Positions 46,169-54,642 of a DNA stretch of 64,000 nucleotides are shown here, one piece after another. The DNA is from CANMXU01 sp052030545. Lineage in GTDB: Bacteria > Pseudomonadota > Gammaproteobacteria > Enterobacterales > Alteromonadaceae. Position numbers and translations under genes: made by a program. The notes beneath the pieces are model-generated. The model did no database searches and was not told where the DNA came from. It saw only the letters and a list, made by a program, of their open reading frames with translations. Position 1 is the stretch's first letter; the number at the start of each line of letters is the position of its first letter. Location: assembly GCF_052030545.1 (NCBI RefSeq), contig NZ_JBPDIH010000005.1:124001-188000 (forward strand). The letters are read 5' to 3'.

Positions 46169-47752
46169 TTACTTATTAGTTGTATTTTCCCAAATTTCTA
46201 ATTGTTCAACTACGCTATCGAATGTCCAATCACCTGGTACTTGTGATGGTGGATATTCTTTAAATGTATGTAAAAACTTGATTACTTCAGAAGCAGCAGG
46301 AGCCATCATATACATACGGTTTGCCCACCAAGCTTCATATGAACCAGATTCATCAGCAGCAATCTCATAAGGGTCTTGACGTAAGTTGGTAATTGAAGGC
46401 GCACGACGTTTTTCAAGTTGGCAAAACCATACACTCATGCCTTCACAATCTTGCTCTAACCATAAGAACTTCCAATCATCCATTCGAATACCAGCAACAT
46501 CACCACTGTCTGTAGCATAAATGAATTGTTTTCTTGGCCAGTTTTTATTGTTATCTCTAGTCGTATTTTTGCCTTTAATTAATTCAGGTAACAAATTATA
46601 ACCATCAAGTTTGTTTTTATACTTACGGCCATTCATCGTTGTGCCTTTTGCTAACTGTTCCTTAATTTTAGGATTACCAGCAGCAGCTAGGAATGTAGGA
46701 GCCCAATCGTTATGTGCAGCCATTTCATTAACAATTTGACCTGCTGGAATTTTAGCTGGCCAGCGAACTAAAGCGGGTACTCGAAAACCACCTTCCCACG
46801 TAGTATTTTTTTCACCTTTATAGCGGTTAGTACCACCATCAGGCCAAGTGAATTTTTCTGCGCCGTTATCTGTCGAATACATAACGATGGTATTATCAGC
46901 AATTTTTAAGTCGTCTAATTTATCTAATAATTGACCAACATGACCGTCATGCTCAACCATGCCATCACCGTATAGACCACCTCGTTTTGAAATACCTTTT
47001 GTTTCTTCTTTTAAATGAGTCCATACATGCATTCTTGAAGCATTCCACCAAACAAAAAATGGTTTTTTCTCTACATGAGCTTTGTCGATAAATTTAAGCG
47101 CATGAGACAAAAACTCTTCATCTGCTGTTTCCATACGTTTTTTAGTAAGTGGGCCAGTATCTTTTAATTTACCGTCAGAGAAAGCATGAATAACACCACG
47201 AGGACTAAACTGTTTCACTTGCTCTTTAGTCATGAACTTATTGTAATCTTCGTTCTCTGGCTCTTCTTCAGCATTTAAATGATATAAATTACCAAAAAAC
47301 TCATCAAAACCGTGATTTGTAGGTAAATGTTCATCTTGGTCGCCGAAGTGATTTTTACCAAACTGCCCGGTAACATAACCTAAAGGTTTTAACATACCAG
47401 CAATAGTAATGTCGTCTTCTCTAGCCCCTTCTTTAGCTCCTGGCAAACCAACTTTAGTTAAACCCGTTCGCATTGGATGCTGACCAAAAATAAATGCTGC
47501 ACGACCGGCAGTACATGAGTTTTCGCCATAATAATCAGTAAATAAAGCACCTTCTTTAGCAATTCTATCGATATTAGGCGTCCAATGTCCTGCTTGCCCC
47601 ATTGTATATGCAGAGATATTATCTTGACCAATATCATCTCCCCAAATAGCTAAAATATTAGGACGTGAAGTATCTGTAGTTGCAAATGCGGCACTTGAGA
47701 GTGCTAATAATCCTGCAGTAAGTAACGATAAGTTAAAGCTTTTCTTTTTCAT
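46169..47752 (-). CDS. Secreted sulfatase (arylsulfatase family, type I)
   Basis: 527 residues with a signal peptide (MKKKSFNLSLLTAGLLALS..., cleaved after AFA). Metal site WGDDIGQDN, the sulfatase signature CTAGRAAF with the cysteine that must become formylglycine (about 81), GKNHFG, and STDNGAEKF are all present. It should hydrolyse sulfate esters in the periplasm or outside; the substrate is unknown, marine polysaccharides or glycolipids being plausible. The neighbouring SUMF1-fold protein lacks catalytic cysteines, so activation must come from another enzyme. Four NNACACA boxes precede it. Confidence 0.9.
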   Translation of the reverse strand: MKKKSFNLSLLTAGLLALSSAAFATTDTSRPNILAIWGDDIGQDNISAYTMGQAGHWTPNIDRIAKEGALFTDYYGENSCTAGRAAFIFGQHPMRTGLTKVGLPGAKEGAREDDITIAGMLKPLGYVTGQFGKNHFGDQDEHLPTNHGFDEFFGNLYHLNAEEEPENEDYNKFMTKEQVKQFSPRGVIHAFSDGKLKDTGPLTKKRMETADEEFLSHALKFIDKAHVEKKPFFVWWNASRMHVWTHLKEETKGISKRGGLYGDGMVEHDGHVGQLLDKLDDLKIADNTIVMYSTDNGAEKFTWPDGGTNRYKGEKNTTWEGGFRVPALVRWPAKIPAGQIVNEMAAHNDWAPTFLAAAGNPKIKEQLAKGTTMNGRKYKNKLDGYNLLPELIKGKNTTRDNNKNWPRKQFIYATDSGDVAGIRMDDWKFLWLEQDCEGMSVWFCQLEKRRAPSITNLRQDPYEIAADESGSYEAWWANRMYMMAPAASEVIKFLHTFKEYPPSQVPGDWTFDSVVEQLEIWENTTNK

Positions 47753-47819
47753 GGCATTTCCCTTAATTAAATAGGTTTAGTTATTGGTTACGTTATGTAT
47801 CTGTGTAACCAGTAATCAT

Positions 47820-47917
47820 ATTATTAATTTATTCCGATTAAACTTATGTGTTCTACTAACTTATTTATGTGTGCTGTTCTACGATTTATGTGTACTGCCA
47901 ACTAAATATATGTGTGA
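47820..47917 (-). promoter_or_regulatory. Four-box NNACACA array upstream of the sulfatase
   Basis: On the reverse strand TCACACA, GTACACA, GCACACA and GAACACA stand in direct repeat (plus-strand 47911, 47889, 47868, 47847), with steps of 22, 21 and 21 bp. AATAAT at 47820-47825 begins 22 nt after the innermost box. The rest of the 47753-48132 spacer must also carry the promoter of the divergent phosphatase gene, for which I see no matching box pair. Confidence 0.8.
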
Positions 47918-48132
47918 TAAGTCACAAATACAACAAATGACGAAAATTAATATCCGTATTATTCATTTGATTTGTAATATAAAAGTACACTCAACACCGA
48001 TTATATTGATGTAAACATTAGCGCCTCAATCTTTGGTGCTAATCCACCATATTTATACACTTATATTTGCTACACTCGACTGATTGATAAATATAAGTTA
48101 GCAAGCTACCGCCAAATTTAATGAGGTTATAA

Positions 48133-49878
48133 ATGAGAAAAAAAATAAAAACGAGTCTATTCTTTGGCGCACTAATGGTTATACCTTCAATCAATTCTTT
48201 CGCTGTGCTAGCACAACAGCCAAAATTGATTTTACAAATTACAGTTGATCAACTCAGAGCTGACTTGCCCAAAAAGTATCGTCATCATATGGGAGGGAAA
48301 GGGTTTAACTATTTATATAACTCTGGTGTTGAATACCTTAATGCTAATCACCTTCATGCGAACACCGAGACCATTGTTGGTCATACAACATTAGCTACAG
48401 GTGCGACTCCGGCCATTCATGGCATGGTGGGCAATATATGGTATAACCGAAGCTTAAATCGCTTAGTTTATAATGTTGAAGATGAGAACTTTCCCATTTT
48501 AAGTAAAAATGCTGATGTAGACAAAAACGTTGAGATCGATCCAACACAGAAAAAAGCACGTTCATCTGGACGTTCACCGGTCAATATTAATGTATCAACA
48601 TTTTCTGATGAACTTGCTTTATTCACTGCTAATAAAGCGAAAATTTTTAGTGTTTCAGTAAAAGATAGAAGCGCGATAGCTATGGCTGGCCATAAAGGTA
48701 AAGCGTTTTGGTTTTCAAAAAGTTCAGGAGACTTTATCACAAGTAGTTATTACTATGACGCTTACCCTAGTTGGGTGAGCGCATGGAATAATAACAATTA
48801 TGAAAAATTTTACGAAAATACAGCATGGACACTGAGTTTAGATAAAAGCAAATACTTGATGGCAGACAAAGATGAACAAGCAGGCGAAGTAAAGTTCCCA
48901 CTTTTTAACAACGTTTTTCCACATCACTATGGCGACTTAAGCAATAAGTACTTCAATACATTTTTAACCTTAAGCCCTGCCGGCGACGAATTAACAGTCA
49001 AGTTTGCAAAATCAATTATCGAAGAAGAAAACCTTGGCGCTGATGATATTACTGATTACTTATCAGTAAGTTTATCGTCGACTGATTATGTAGGTCATGT
49101 TTTTGGGCCTTCCAGTTTAGAAATGGAAGACAACTTAATTCGTTTAGATAAATCATTAGCAAACTTATTAAATTATGTTCATGAGAAAGTCGGTTTAGAG
49201 AATACGCTCATCGTGTTATCAGCTGATCATGGCGGGGCTGATACTGTAGCAGCGAATCAAAGTAATGGCCTTACAGCAAAACATGTGACATTACCTGACT
49301 GGAAAAGCTTATTAGCCAACTCATCATTAAAAAACAAAGTTAAAGACCCTTCATCTGTCTTACTAAGTTATAGCCACCCTTATGTTTATTTAGATCATAA
49401 AAAAATTAAGCAACTGAGCCTAGACCTTAAAGATGTACAACAAGAGCTAGCTGATATACTAAGTAAAAACGAATCTATCGAAGTCGCCATACCTAGCTAC
49501 AAAATAAAAAATGGAATACACCCAAACAACTCGATATATCGTTCAATTGCAAATAACTATAATGAAAAACGCTCTGGTGATATTCACCTTGTTTTTAAAC
49601 CCAATTATTTTATTAACGACATGGACGGTTTAAAAGTTGCAGCTCATCATGGTTCTCCATGGCGATATGACACACATGTACCGATCATTTTTTCAGGAAA
49701 GTGTATTGAAAGTAAGCAAGTAACTAAAAATGTATCCACTCTTGATATTTCAACGACATTAGCTGCGATTATCGGAACAAAAATGCCAAGTGGTAGTACA
49801 GGAAATATATTAACAGAAGCAATCAATACATTTACCCCAAATAAATGTTTGCCTGCTGCAACAGTATTTTCAAGATAA
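48133..49878 (+). CDS. PafA-like alkaline phosphatase / phosphodiesterase
   Basis: 581 residues with a signal peptide (about 1-27). Alkaline-phosphatase-superfamily features: metal Asp in LQITVDQLRAD, nucleophile Thr in NTETIVGHTTLATG (about 80), SSTDYVGHVFGP, SADHGG and the late histidine VAAHHGSPW. The threonine nucleophile and order match PafA/nucleotide-pyrophosphatase-like enzymes that remove phosphate from organic monoesters or diesters outside the cytoplasm. It is divergent from the sulfatase, but no NNACACA pair faces it. Confidence 0.85.
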   Translation: MRKKIKTSLFFGALMVIPSINSFAVLAQQPKLILQITVDQLRADLPKKYRHHMGGKGFNYLYNSGVEYLNANHLHANTETIVGHTTLATGATPAIHGMVGNIWYNRSLNRLVYNVEDENFPILSKNADVDKNVEIDPTQKKARSSGRSPVNINVSTFSDELALFTANKAKIFSVSVKDRSAIAMAGHKGKAFWFSKSSGDFITSSYYYDAYPSWVSAWNNNNYEKFYENTAWTLSLDKSKYLMADKDEQAGEVKFPLFNNVFPHHYGDLSNKYFNTFLTLSPAGDELTVKFAKSIIEEENLGADDITDYLSVSLSSTDYVGHVFGPSSLEMEDNLIRLDKSLANLLNYVHEKVGLENTLIVLSADHGGADTVAANQSNGLTAKHVTLPDWKSLLANSSLKNKVKDPSSVLLSYSHPYVYLDHKKIKQLSLDLKDVQQELADILSKNESIEVAIPSYKIKNGIHPNNSIYRSIANNYNEKRSGDIHLVFKPNYFINDMDGLKVAAHHGSPWRYDTHVPIIFSGKCIESKQVTKNVSTLDISTTLAAIIGTKMPSGSTGNILTEAINTFTPNKCLPAATVFSR

Positions 49879-50179
49879 GATCGTTAAATACCTTGTTTAA
49901 ATGTTAGTAATAAAAAGTTAACAATTATTAAATTTCACTGAAGTTTTAGTTTATAAAAAACCTTGAGCTTGTTTAGAGTAACTAATAAGCTATTTCAAAC
50001 AAACTAATTACTTCGGTGGTATTTTTAATATAAAAATTTAAATACTGGGTAATCGCAGCCAATTAAAACAGCTTAAAATTCTAATGTGGCGAGGCTTATA
50101 GAATTATTATCAAAACGTTAACGGCATAACTACTATAAAAGTGTCAGTATAGTATATTTAGAAAAGCCATGAATCAGCA
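49879..50179. other. Gene-free spacer
   Basis: This 301 bp stretch lies between convergent genes. It is very AT-rich. I see no ORF, strong hairpin, repeat or NNACACA site in it. Confidence 0.5.
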
Positions 50180-51610
50180 TTACAGCCTCGGGGCACTTAG
50201 TTCACTTACCCCTAAAGCTAAAGACTCTTGTTCAAATTTCCCAAATATATTTACAACTTTTTCATAAGAGCTAGTCAAAAAGTCTTCTTCTGTACTATTG
50301 CTTACCGACGTAGCTGTGTAACCAATGTTTGCTCCATTAAGTTCTAACCCTTTATTAGAACTCACTCCTTTTACTTTATTAAACGTAATAGCCTTACCGA
50401 GCTCATCATCATTGGCTTTCACAGGTTTAATCATATTTTCAAATTTAACTACATCAGCTTCAAAAGGTATATCTTGCTTAACTCGATGAGCATATTCCAA
50501 CAGCTTAGGCTCAGCAGGCATATACATAACGGCCTCTTGATTTTTTGAAATAGTCACTCTAAGTATCCGACCTAATACCTGTCTAAAATGCATTTCAGTT
50601 TTTATATTGGTCAGGTGACAACAAACCTGCAATCTTGGGATATTAGTTCCCTCACTAATCATACCAACGGAAATGATCCATTTAGTATTTGCATGCCTAA
50701 ATTGTTGAATAATGCTAGTTGGCTCATTTTCTCTGTAAGTTACAACAGCAGCATCTTCGTTAAAACAGTCCTTCATTAACTCTGAAACCTGCCTTGCATG
50801 CTCAACAGATGACGTAACAATTAACCCTGCGGCGTCGGAATTTTTAACTCTAATTAAGTTTAGCTTTTTATGTGCAGAAGAAATTACATATTTAACAACC
50901 TTCTCATTTTCAATAATTTCCTGATACTGAACAATTGACTCCGATAAAAGGCATTTAAAGCTGCTAAATGTTTTTATTTCAATACCGTCAGCAACGGTAA
51001 TGTTATTATTATCTACAGCGAATATCTGCGGTACACGACAGACATCGTCCTGAATAGCCTCAGAAAGCCCATAAACGTAATCACATGATATTTTATTGCT
51101 AGGCATATAGTTTGAAAGAACAATAGGCGTATTATCTGAACGCCAAGGTGTTCCAGTTAACGCTAATGTATACTTCGCTTTGTTTTGAATATTTAATATT
51201 ATTTGTTCTCCCCATGCGTTCGCATTATCAATTGTCGAACCAGCACAATGGTGAATCTCTTCAAATATTACAAATACTCGATACCTATCGAATAAAAGCC
51301 AAAAATCCCTATCGAGATACTGTAAGCTTTGGTAGGTAAGTGAATGTCCTTTAGCCCCCAATAAACCATCAAATCGTTCATTAATTATCAACTGTAAGCT
51401 TTGACTGAAATCCTGCGAAACAATCGTAGATGGTGAAAAGCAAATGATTAAATCAATCAAATCATTCTTTAATAACTGATCAGCTAACTGAGATGCCATC
51501 AAGGTTTTACCGGACCCTGGTGTTGCTAACGCTAAAAAGTGGCTATTACCATTCAAGTAATGTTTTAAAGCCTTGCTAATACAGCTAGCTTGCCAATTTC
51601 TTAATTTCAT
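50180..51610 (-). CDS. Superfamily 2 helicase/ATPase (DEAD/DEAH-like)
   Basis: 476 residues: Walker A ATPGSGKT (about 30-37), motif II FEEIHH (about 114-119), motif III LTGTPWRSD, and helicase C-terminal motifs SEGTNIPRLQ and FRQVLGRILR. The usual D-E-A/x-H of motif II reads E-E-I-H, so its activity may be altered. The protein resembles the helicase part of restriction or defence enzymes and some island-borne helicases, but no nuclease domain is present. It overlaps the preceding gene by 4 bp and lies beside the right island junction. Confidence 0.82.
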   Translation of the reverse strand: MKLRNWQASCISKALKHYLNGNSHFLALATPGSGKTLMASQLADQLLKNDLIDLIICFSPSTIVSQDFSQSLQLIINERFDGLLGAKGHSLTYQSLQYLDRDFWLLFDRYRVFVIFEEIHHCAGSTIDNANAWGEQIILNIQNKAKYTLALTGTPWRSDNTPIVLSNYMPSNKISCDYVYGLSEAIQDDVCRVPQIFAVDNNNITVADGIEIKTFSSFKCLLSESIVQYQEIIENEKVVKYVISSAHKKLNLIRVKNSDAAGLIVTSSVEHARQVSELMKDCFNEDAAVVTYRENEPTSIIQQFRHANTKWIISVGMISEGTNIPRLQVCCHLTNIKTEMHFRQVLGRILRVTISKNQEAVMYMPAEPKLLEYAHRVKQDIPFEADVVKFENMIKPVKANDDELGKAITFNKVKGVSSNKGLELNGANIGYTATSVSNSTEEDFLTSSYEKVVNIFGKFEQESLALGVSELSAPRL

Positions 51611-52131
51611 ATTTTACCAGATGTTTTATCGTGCTTAAGTAAACCTTCAATGGCTCTAATTTTCCCTAATATTTTCGTATTATTATCTCTTGCTTTATTG
51701 TATTGCGGCTGTATTTCATCAACTAACTCTGGGAACTCAGAATAAAGCTCTTTGTATGCTTCAGACTCTCCTATATTCAATAGGAGTTCAGATTTATAGT
51801 GATTCAACTTACCAAGCAATTGAGCTTGCTTGCCACCATTACTTTTAAACAAGCTTGTTGATCCAAGTTTTGCTTGCAATATTATTGTATTAACGTCAAA
51901 AGACGCTGTTTTACTAAAACGGGTTAACCCTTTATTTTTGGCTACAACCTTATTAAGCCAGCCTCTTTTGACTAGTTTTAAAAGATCACCATATATCTTT
52001 CGTCGAAGAGCAGATGAATCCAAAGAAATGTCACTTTTCAATACTAAATAAGCTGTTCGCACATCGCTGGTTGAAAAGTGGTCAAATTTTTTCGGGGCAA
52101 CAATTTGAGCCACCAAAGGATCTAATTTCAA
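51607..52131 (-). CDS. Unknown protein coupled to the helicase
   Basis: About 174 residues. The N-terminal half looks like a winged helix (about 15-75; TSDVRTAYLVL, RRKIYGDLLKLVKRGWLNKV); the C-terminal half is charged and helical. No family recognised. The start is probably TTG at 52131 behind GAGGG, rather than TTG at 52143. It overlaps the helicase gene by 4 bp, so the two products probably act together. It is divergent from the XRE regulator, which may control it. Confidence 0.6.
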   Translation of the reverse strand: MKLDPLVAQIVAPKKFDHFSTSDVRTAYLVLKSDISLDSSALRRKIYGDLLKLVKRGWLNKVVAKNKGLTRFSKTASFDVNTIILQAKLGSTSLFKSNGGKQAQLLGKLNHYKSELLLNIGESEAYKELYSEFPELVDEIQPQYNKARDNNTKILGKIRAIEGLLKHDKTSGKI

Positions 52132-52233
52132 AGTAACCCTCAATTAAATACAAGCAATAAATAGGTGTTATAAGGCGTGGTTCTTTATCACTCAACATGA
52201 AAGTCTAATCATTTTTCCTTAAGGGACAAATCG

Positions 52234-52569
52234 GTGAGTGATTTAATTAAAGAATTTGGTGAAATGCTGCGCTTTAAGCGTAAAGCTGCTGGCTACTCTC
52301 AAGAAGGCTTCGCGACTTATGTCGGTATTGAAAGAGGTAACTATGGAAAAATGGAAAGGGGTAACGTCAATATTAAATTAGAAACCTTATACAGACTTAC
52401 AAACGCATTAAATTGTGAATTTAATGAGCTAATGCCTCCAAGGGAAAAGTATAAAATTAAGATAGATTTACTAATAGCGATATTATTATTTATTCCTAAC
52501 TGTGCAAAAAAAATATTGCACAGTAATAAAATAATTGATAGCCCTTACAAAGTAACTAACTATGCATGA
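52234..52569 (+). CDS. XRE-family HTH regulator
   Basis: 111 residues. A lambda-repressor-like helix-turn-helix fills about residues 8-65 (LRFKRKAAGYSQEGFATYVG, ERGNYGKMERG, LETLYRLTNALNC). The remaining tail has a hydrophobic stretch and is not conserved-looking. GTG start behind AAGGGA. It ends 19 bp before the right bcp repeat and faces away from the helicase pair, a layout typical of a repressor controlling an island module. Confidence 0.83.
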   Translation: MSDLIKEFGEMLRFKRKAAGYSQEGFATYVGIERGNYGKMERGNVNIKLETLYRLTNALNCEFNELMPPREKYKIKIDLLIAILLFIPNCAKKILHSNKIIDSPYKVTNYA

Positions 52570-52588
52570 TTTAAGGGGTGTAAAACAC

Positions 52589-52699
52589 CACCGTTTAAGC
52601 TTTTTAATTGGCCAAGACGGTAAAATTAGCCACGTATTTAATAAGTTTAAAACCAAAACCCATCATGAAGTGGTATTGGATGTACTAGCACAACAATAA
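52589..52699 (+). repeat. Right direct repeat (attR-like): orphan 3' end of bcp
   Basis: These 111 bp encode the last 36 residues of Bcp in frame, from HRLSFLIG to VLAQQ and the stop, with one amino-acid change (Glu to Asp) and otherwise synonymous differences from 1592-1702. There is no start or upstream part, so it is a fragment. It is followed by a strong terminator and perM, as the native bcp 3' end would be, so this is probably the original chromosomal end. Confidence 0.88.
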
Positions 52700-52731
52700 G
52701 CTAAGCCTTTTTAAACCATGCCTTGTTAAAC

Positions 52732-52760
52732 AAAAAAAACGCCATTAGGCGTTTTTTTTT
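52732..52760 (+). terminator. Rho-independent terminator, probably the original bcp terminator
   Basis: AAAAAACGCC, loop ATTA, GGCGTTTTTT with nine T in all. It lies about 30 bp behind the orphan bcp stop codon and can work in both directions. Confidence 0.92.
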
Positions 52761-52772
52761 GTTTTCATATTG

Positions 52773-53042
52773 CTAGAGCGTGTTGACCTTTGGTGTATGT
52801 TTTTGCAGCGAATTGTTTACCATTTATACAAGGCAGAGCGATTGTCGTGTAGTTATTCTACATAAATGAGTGATAACGCAGTAGAAATGGCAAACAAACG
52901 CTGTCCGAAGGTTCCATTTAAACGCTTCCTGCTCTTTGTTACTAACTTTAGACGTAGAGCCACTATGCCTTCAAGTTAGTGCCGCGATCAGAAAGCGTTT
53001 AAATTGGACAAAATTCATACCACAAAGATCAACACGCTCTAG
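52773..53042. mobile_element. MITE-like element of 270 bp
   Basis: CTAGAGCGTGTTGACCTTTG at the left end is matched by an inverted copy at the right end (CAAAGATCAACACGCTCTAG), giving terminal inverted repeats of about 27 bp with few mismatches. No ORF lies inside. CTAG at both ends may be target sequence. This is the pattern of a non-autonomous miniature element moved by a transposase elsewhere in the genome. Confidence 0.72.
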
Positions 53043-53049
53043 TATTACT

Positions 53050-54117
53050 TTATTCAGCGGCTATATCCTGCTGTCCTGCTGGCCAAGCGTTGATGACCGC
53101 TTTGACTAAGGTTGCTAAAGGAATTGCAAAAAATACCCCCCAAAAACCCCACAAGCCACCAAAAAATATCACTGCAATTATAATCACCACTGGGTGAAGG
53201 TTGACTGCTTCTGAGAACAATAACGGCACTAATAAATTACCGTCTAAGGCTTGTATAATAGCGTAAGCTAACATCACGTAACCAAATTCTGCATTGGTGC
53301 CAAATTGAAAAAGTGCCACTAACATCACAGGTAAGGTGACAATTGTTGCGCCAACATAAGGCACTAAAACCGACAAGCCCACTAACACACCAAGCAATAC
53401 GGCATAATTTAAACCTAAGAAAATAAAGGTAACAGCTGAAACACCACCAATAATAATAATTTCAATCACCTTACCACGCACATAATTCATGATTTGCTGA
53501 TTCATTTCATTACCCACTTGTGACGCCATACGACGCTCTTTAGGCAAAAATCCTTTAAAGCTAGTTAACAGCTCTTTTTTATCTTTTAGAAAGAAAAACA
53601 CCATGATCGGCACTAAAATCAAATAAATAAGCAATGCAACAATATTAGAAATCGAGCTAAAAGACGCTTTAATTGCCACTTCGCCCCATTCAATAAACTT
53701 TTCTTTGGTTTGCGCGATCACACTATTAATTTGTTCAACTTGTACCAATTCAGGGTATTTTTCAGGAAGCGTTAACAAGTAGGTTTGACCTTGGCTGATC
53801 ATATTCGGCACTTCTTGAAGCAAGTTACTGCTTTGTTGCCAAATAATCGGCATAAGCCCTAACAAGGCAATCATAAGCACACCGATAAAGGTAATAACGA
53901 TAGTCACCACAGCGCTGGTATGAGAAAAGCCAGCATTGACTAATCGGTTGACCGGTAAATCTAATAAAAAGGCAACACCAATAGCGACAAACACAGGCAT
54001 TAATAACTGACTAAAAAAGTAAACAAAGAAAAAACTGGCGACTAAGATAACCATCAAAGTGACCGCATGTGGATCTGAGAATTTTCGTTTGTACCATTGA
54101 GCAAAAAAGTTAACCAT
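53050..54117 (-). CDS. perM: AI-2E-family permease PerM (backbone copy)
   Basis: 355 residues with about eight membrane helices and the family pattern (LMPVFVAIGVAFLLDLPVNRL, VGLSVLVPYVGATIVTLPV, GLWGFWGVFFAIPLATLVK). The synteny bcp-perM-bepA-arsC-like identifies it as the E. coli PerM/YfgO equivalent; function poorly known, with roles in export or ion balance suggested. It is only distantly similar to the island permease at 18116-19174. The tusA-like gene lies 65 bp upstream on the same strand. Confidence 0.87.
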   Translation of the reverse strand: MVNFFAQWYKRKFSDPHAVTLMVILVASFFFVYFFSQLLMPVFVAIGVAFLLDLPVNRLVNAGFSHTSAVVTIVITFIGVLMIALLGLMPIIWQQSSNLLQEVPNMISQGQTYLLTLPEKYPELVQVEQINSVIAQTKEKFIEWGEVAIKASFSSISNIVALLIYLILVPIMVFFFLKDKKELLTSFKGFLPKERRMASQVGNEMNQQIMNYVRGKVIEIIIIGGVSAVTFIFLGLNYAVLLGVLVGLSVLVPYVGATIVTLPVMLVALFQFGTNAEFGYVMLAYAIIQALDGNLLVPLLFSEAVNLHPVVIIIAVIFFGGLWGFWGVFFAIPLATLVKAVINAWPAGQQDIAAE

Positions 54118-54182
54118 AAAACTACCTGTTTATTCGAAACAAAATGCCGTTAAAGCAAAAAAGTTGACACTTACTTGCGCGA

Positions 54183-54404
54183 CTAAGCTAATACAATTTT
54201 TATTTCCACAATACCTTGAGCAAGATCTTGTTGATAAAAATGATAGCCTTGTTGACTAAGTAACTTGGGAATATCCGTTTTTGAACCTGTATCTGCCACG
54301 CGTAATATATAAACATCACCAGATTGCAGTTTTTTTAACATCACGCGCATTTTCACTAAAGGTAACGGGCAAACTTCGTTGGTCGCGTCATACTCGTATA
54401 ACAT
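54183..54404 (-). CDS. TusA/SirA-family sulfur-carrier-like protein
   Basis: 73 residues, single domain with the CPxP motif (NEVCPLPLVKMRVML, Cys near 12). TusA proteins pass persulfide sulfur for tRNA thiolation and cofactor synthesis. Genomes often hold several paralogues, so this may be a YedF/YeeD-like member rather than TusA itself. Same strand as perM. Confidence 0.83.
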   Translation of the reverse strand: MLYEYDATNEVCPLPLVKMRVMLKKLQSGDVYILRVADTGSKTDIPKLLSQQGYHFYQQDLAQGIVEIKIVLA

Positions 54405-54642
54405 TAGAATTTTTGTAATCAGTGCTTTTGTTTGATTATCTTATTTGAGACAATCATTTACAATAGCAAGTGCGGATATTTAAACTTAAGTCTACCTATA
54501 AATGTGGTAATAAGATAAATAACCTTTAAGAATTTCACTTTTTAGAACATGGTTGTAATTAAAAGTGAATTTTTTGCCTTTTTGCCTATCTAAGGCTTTA
54601 GCCTTGCACTGTTTTATATAAGTAAATTTATATAAATATTGT

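Larger units (their letters stand above)
1592..52699. mobile_element. Genomic island of about 51 kb inserted at the 3' end of bcp
   Basis: The block is bounded by direct repeats of the bcp 3' end and separates bcp from perM, which are near neighbours in many gammaproteobacteria. Content between the repeats is accessory: signalling kinases, a sulfatase, a cytochrome-MoxR-Bat operon, IS remnants, and a helicase/XRE pair at the right edge. No tyrosine or serine integrase, conjugation or phage structural gene is recognisable. It may have lost its recombinase, be mobilised in trans, or have arrived by homologous exchange. The boundary is seen in sequence; mobility is inferred. Confidence 0.78.

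Noticed and set aside
47845..47917. Repeat array that could suggest a small CRISPR
   Set aside because: The repeats are only about 7-9 bp, with spacers of about 14 bp and no cas genes; the period matches the promoter boxes elsewhere.
47784..48014. Open frame of 76 codons across the sulfatase-phosphatase spacer
   Set aside because: It reads through the operator array, has low-complexity composition and no ribosome site, so it is a chance frame.
50180..51610. Type III or type I restriction enzyme
   Set aside because: The protein has helicase motifs but no nuclease domain, and no methyltransferase gene is nearby.
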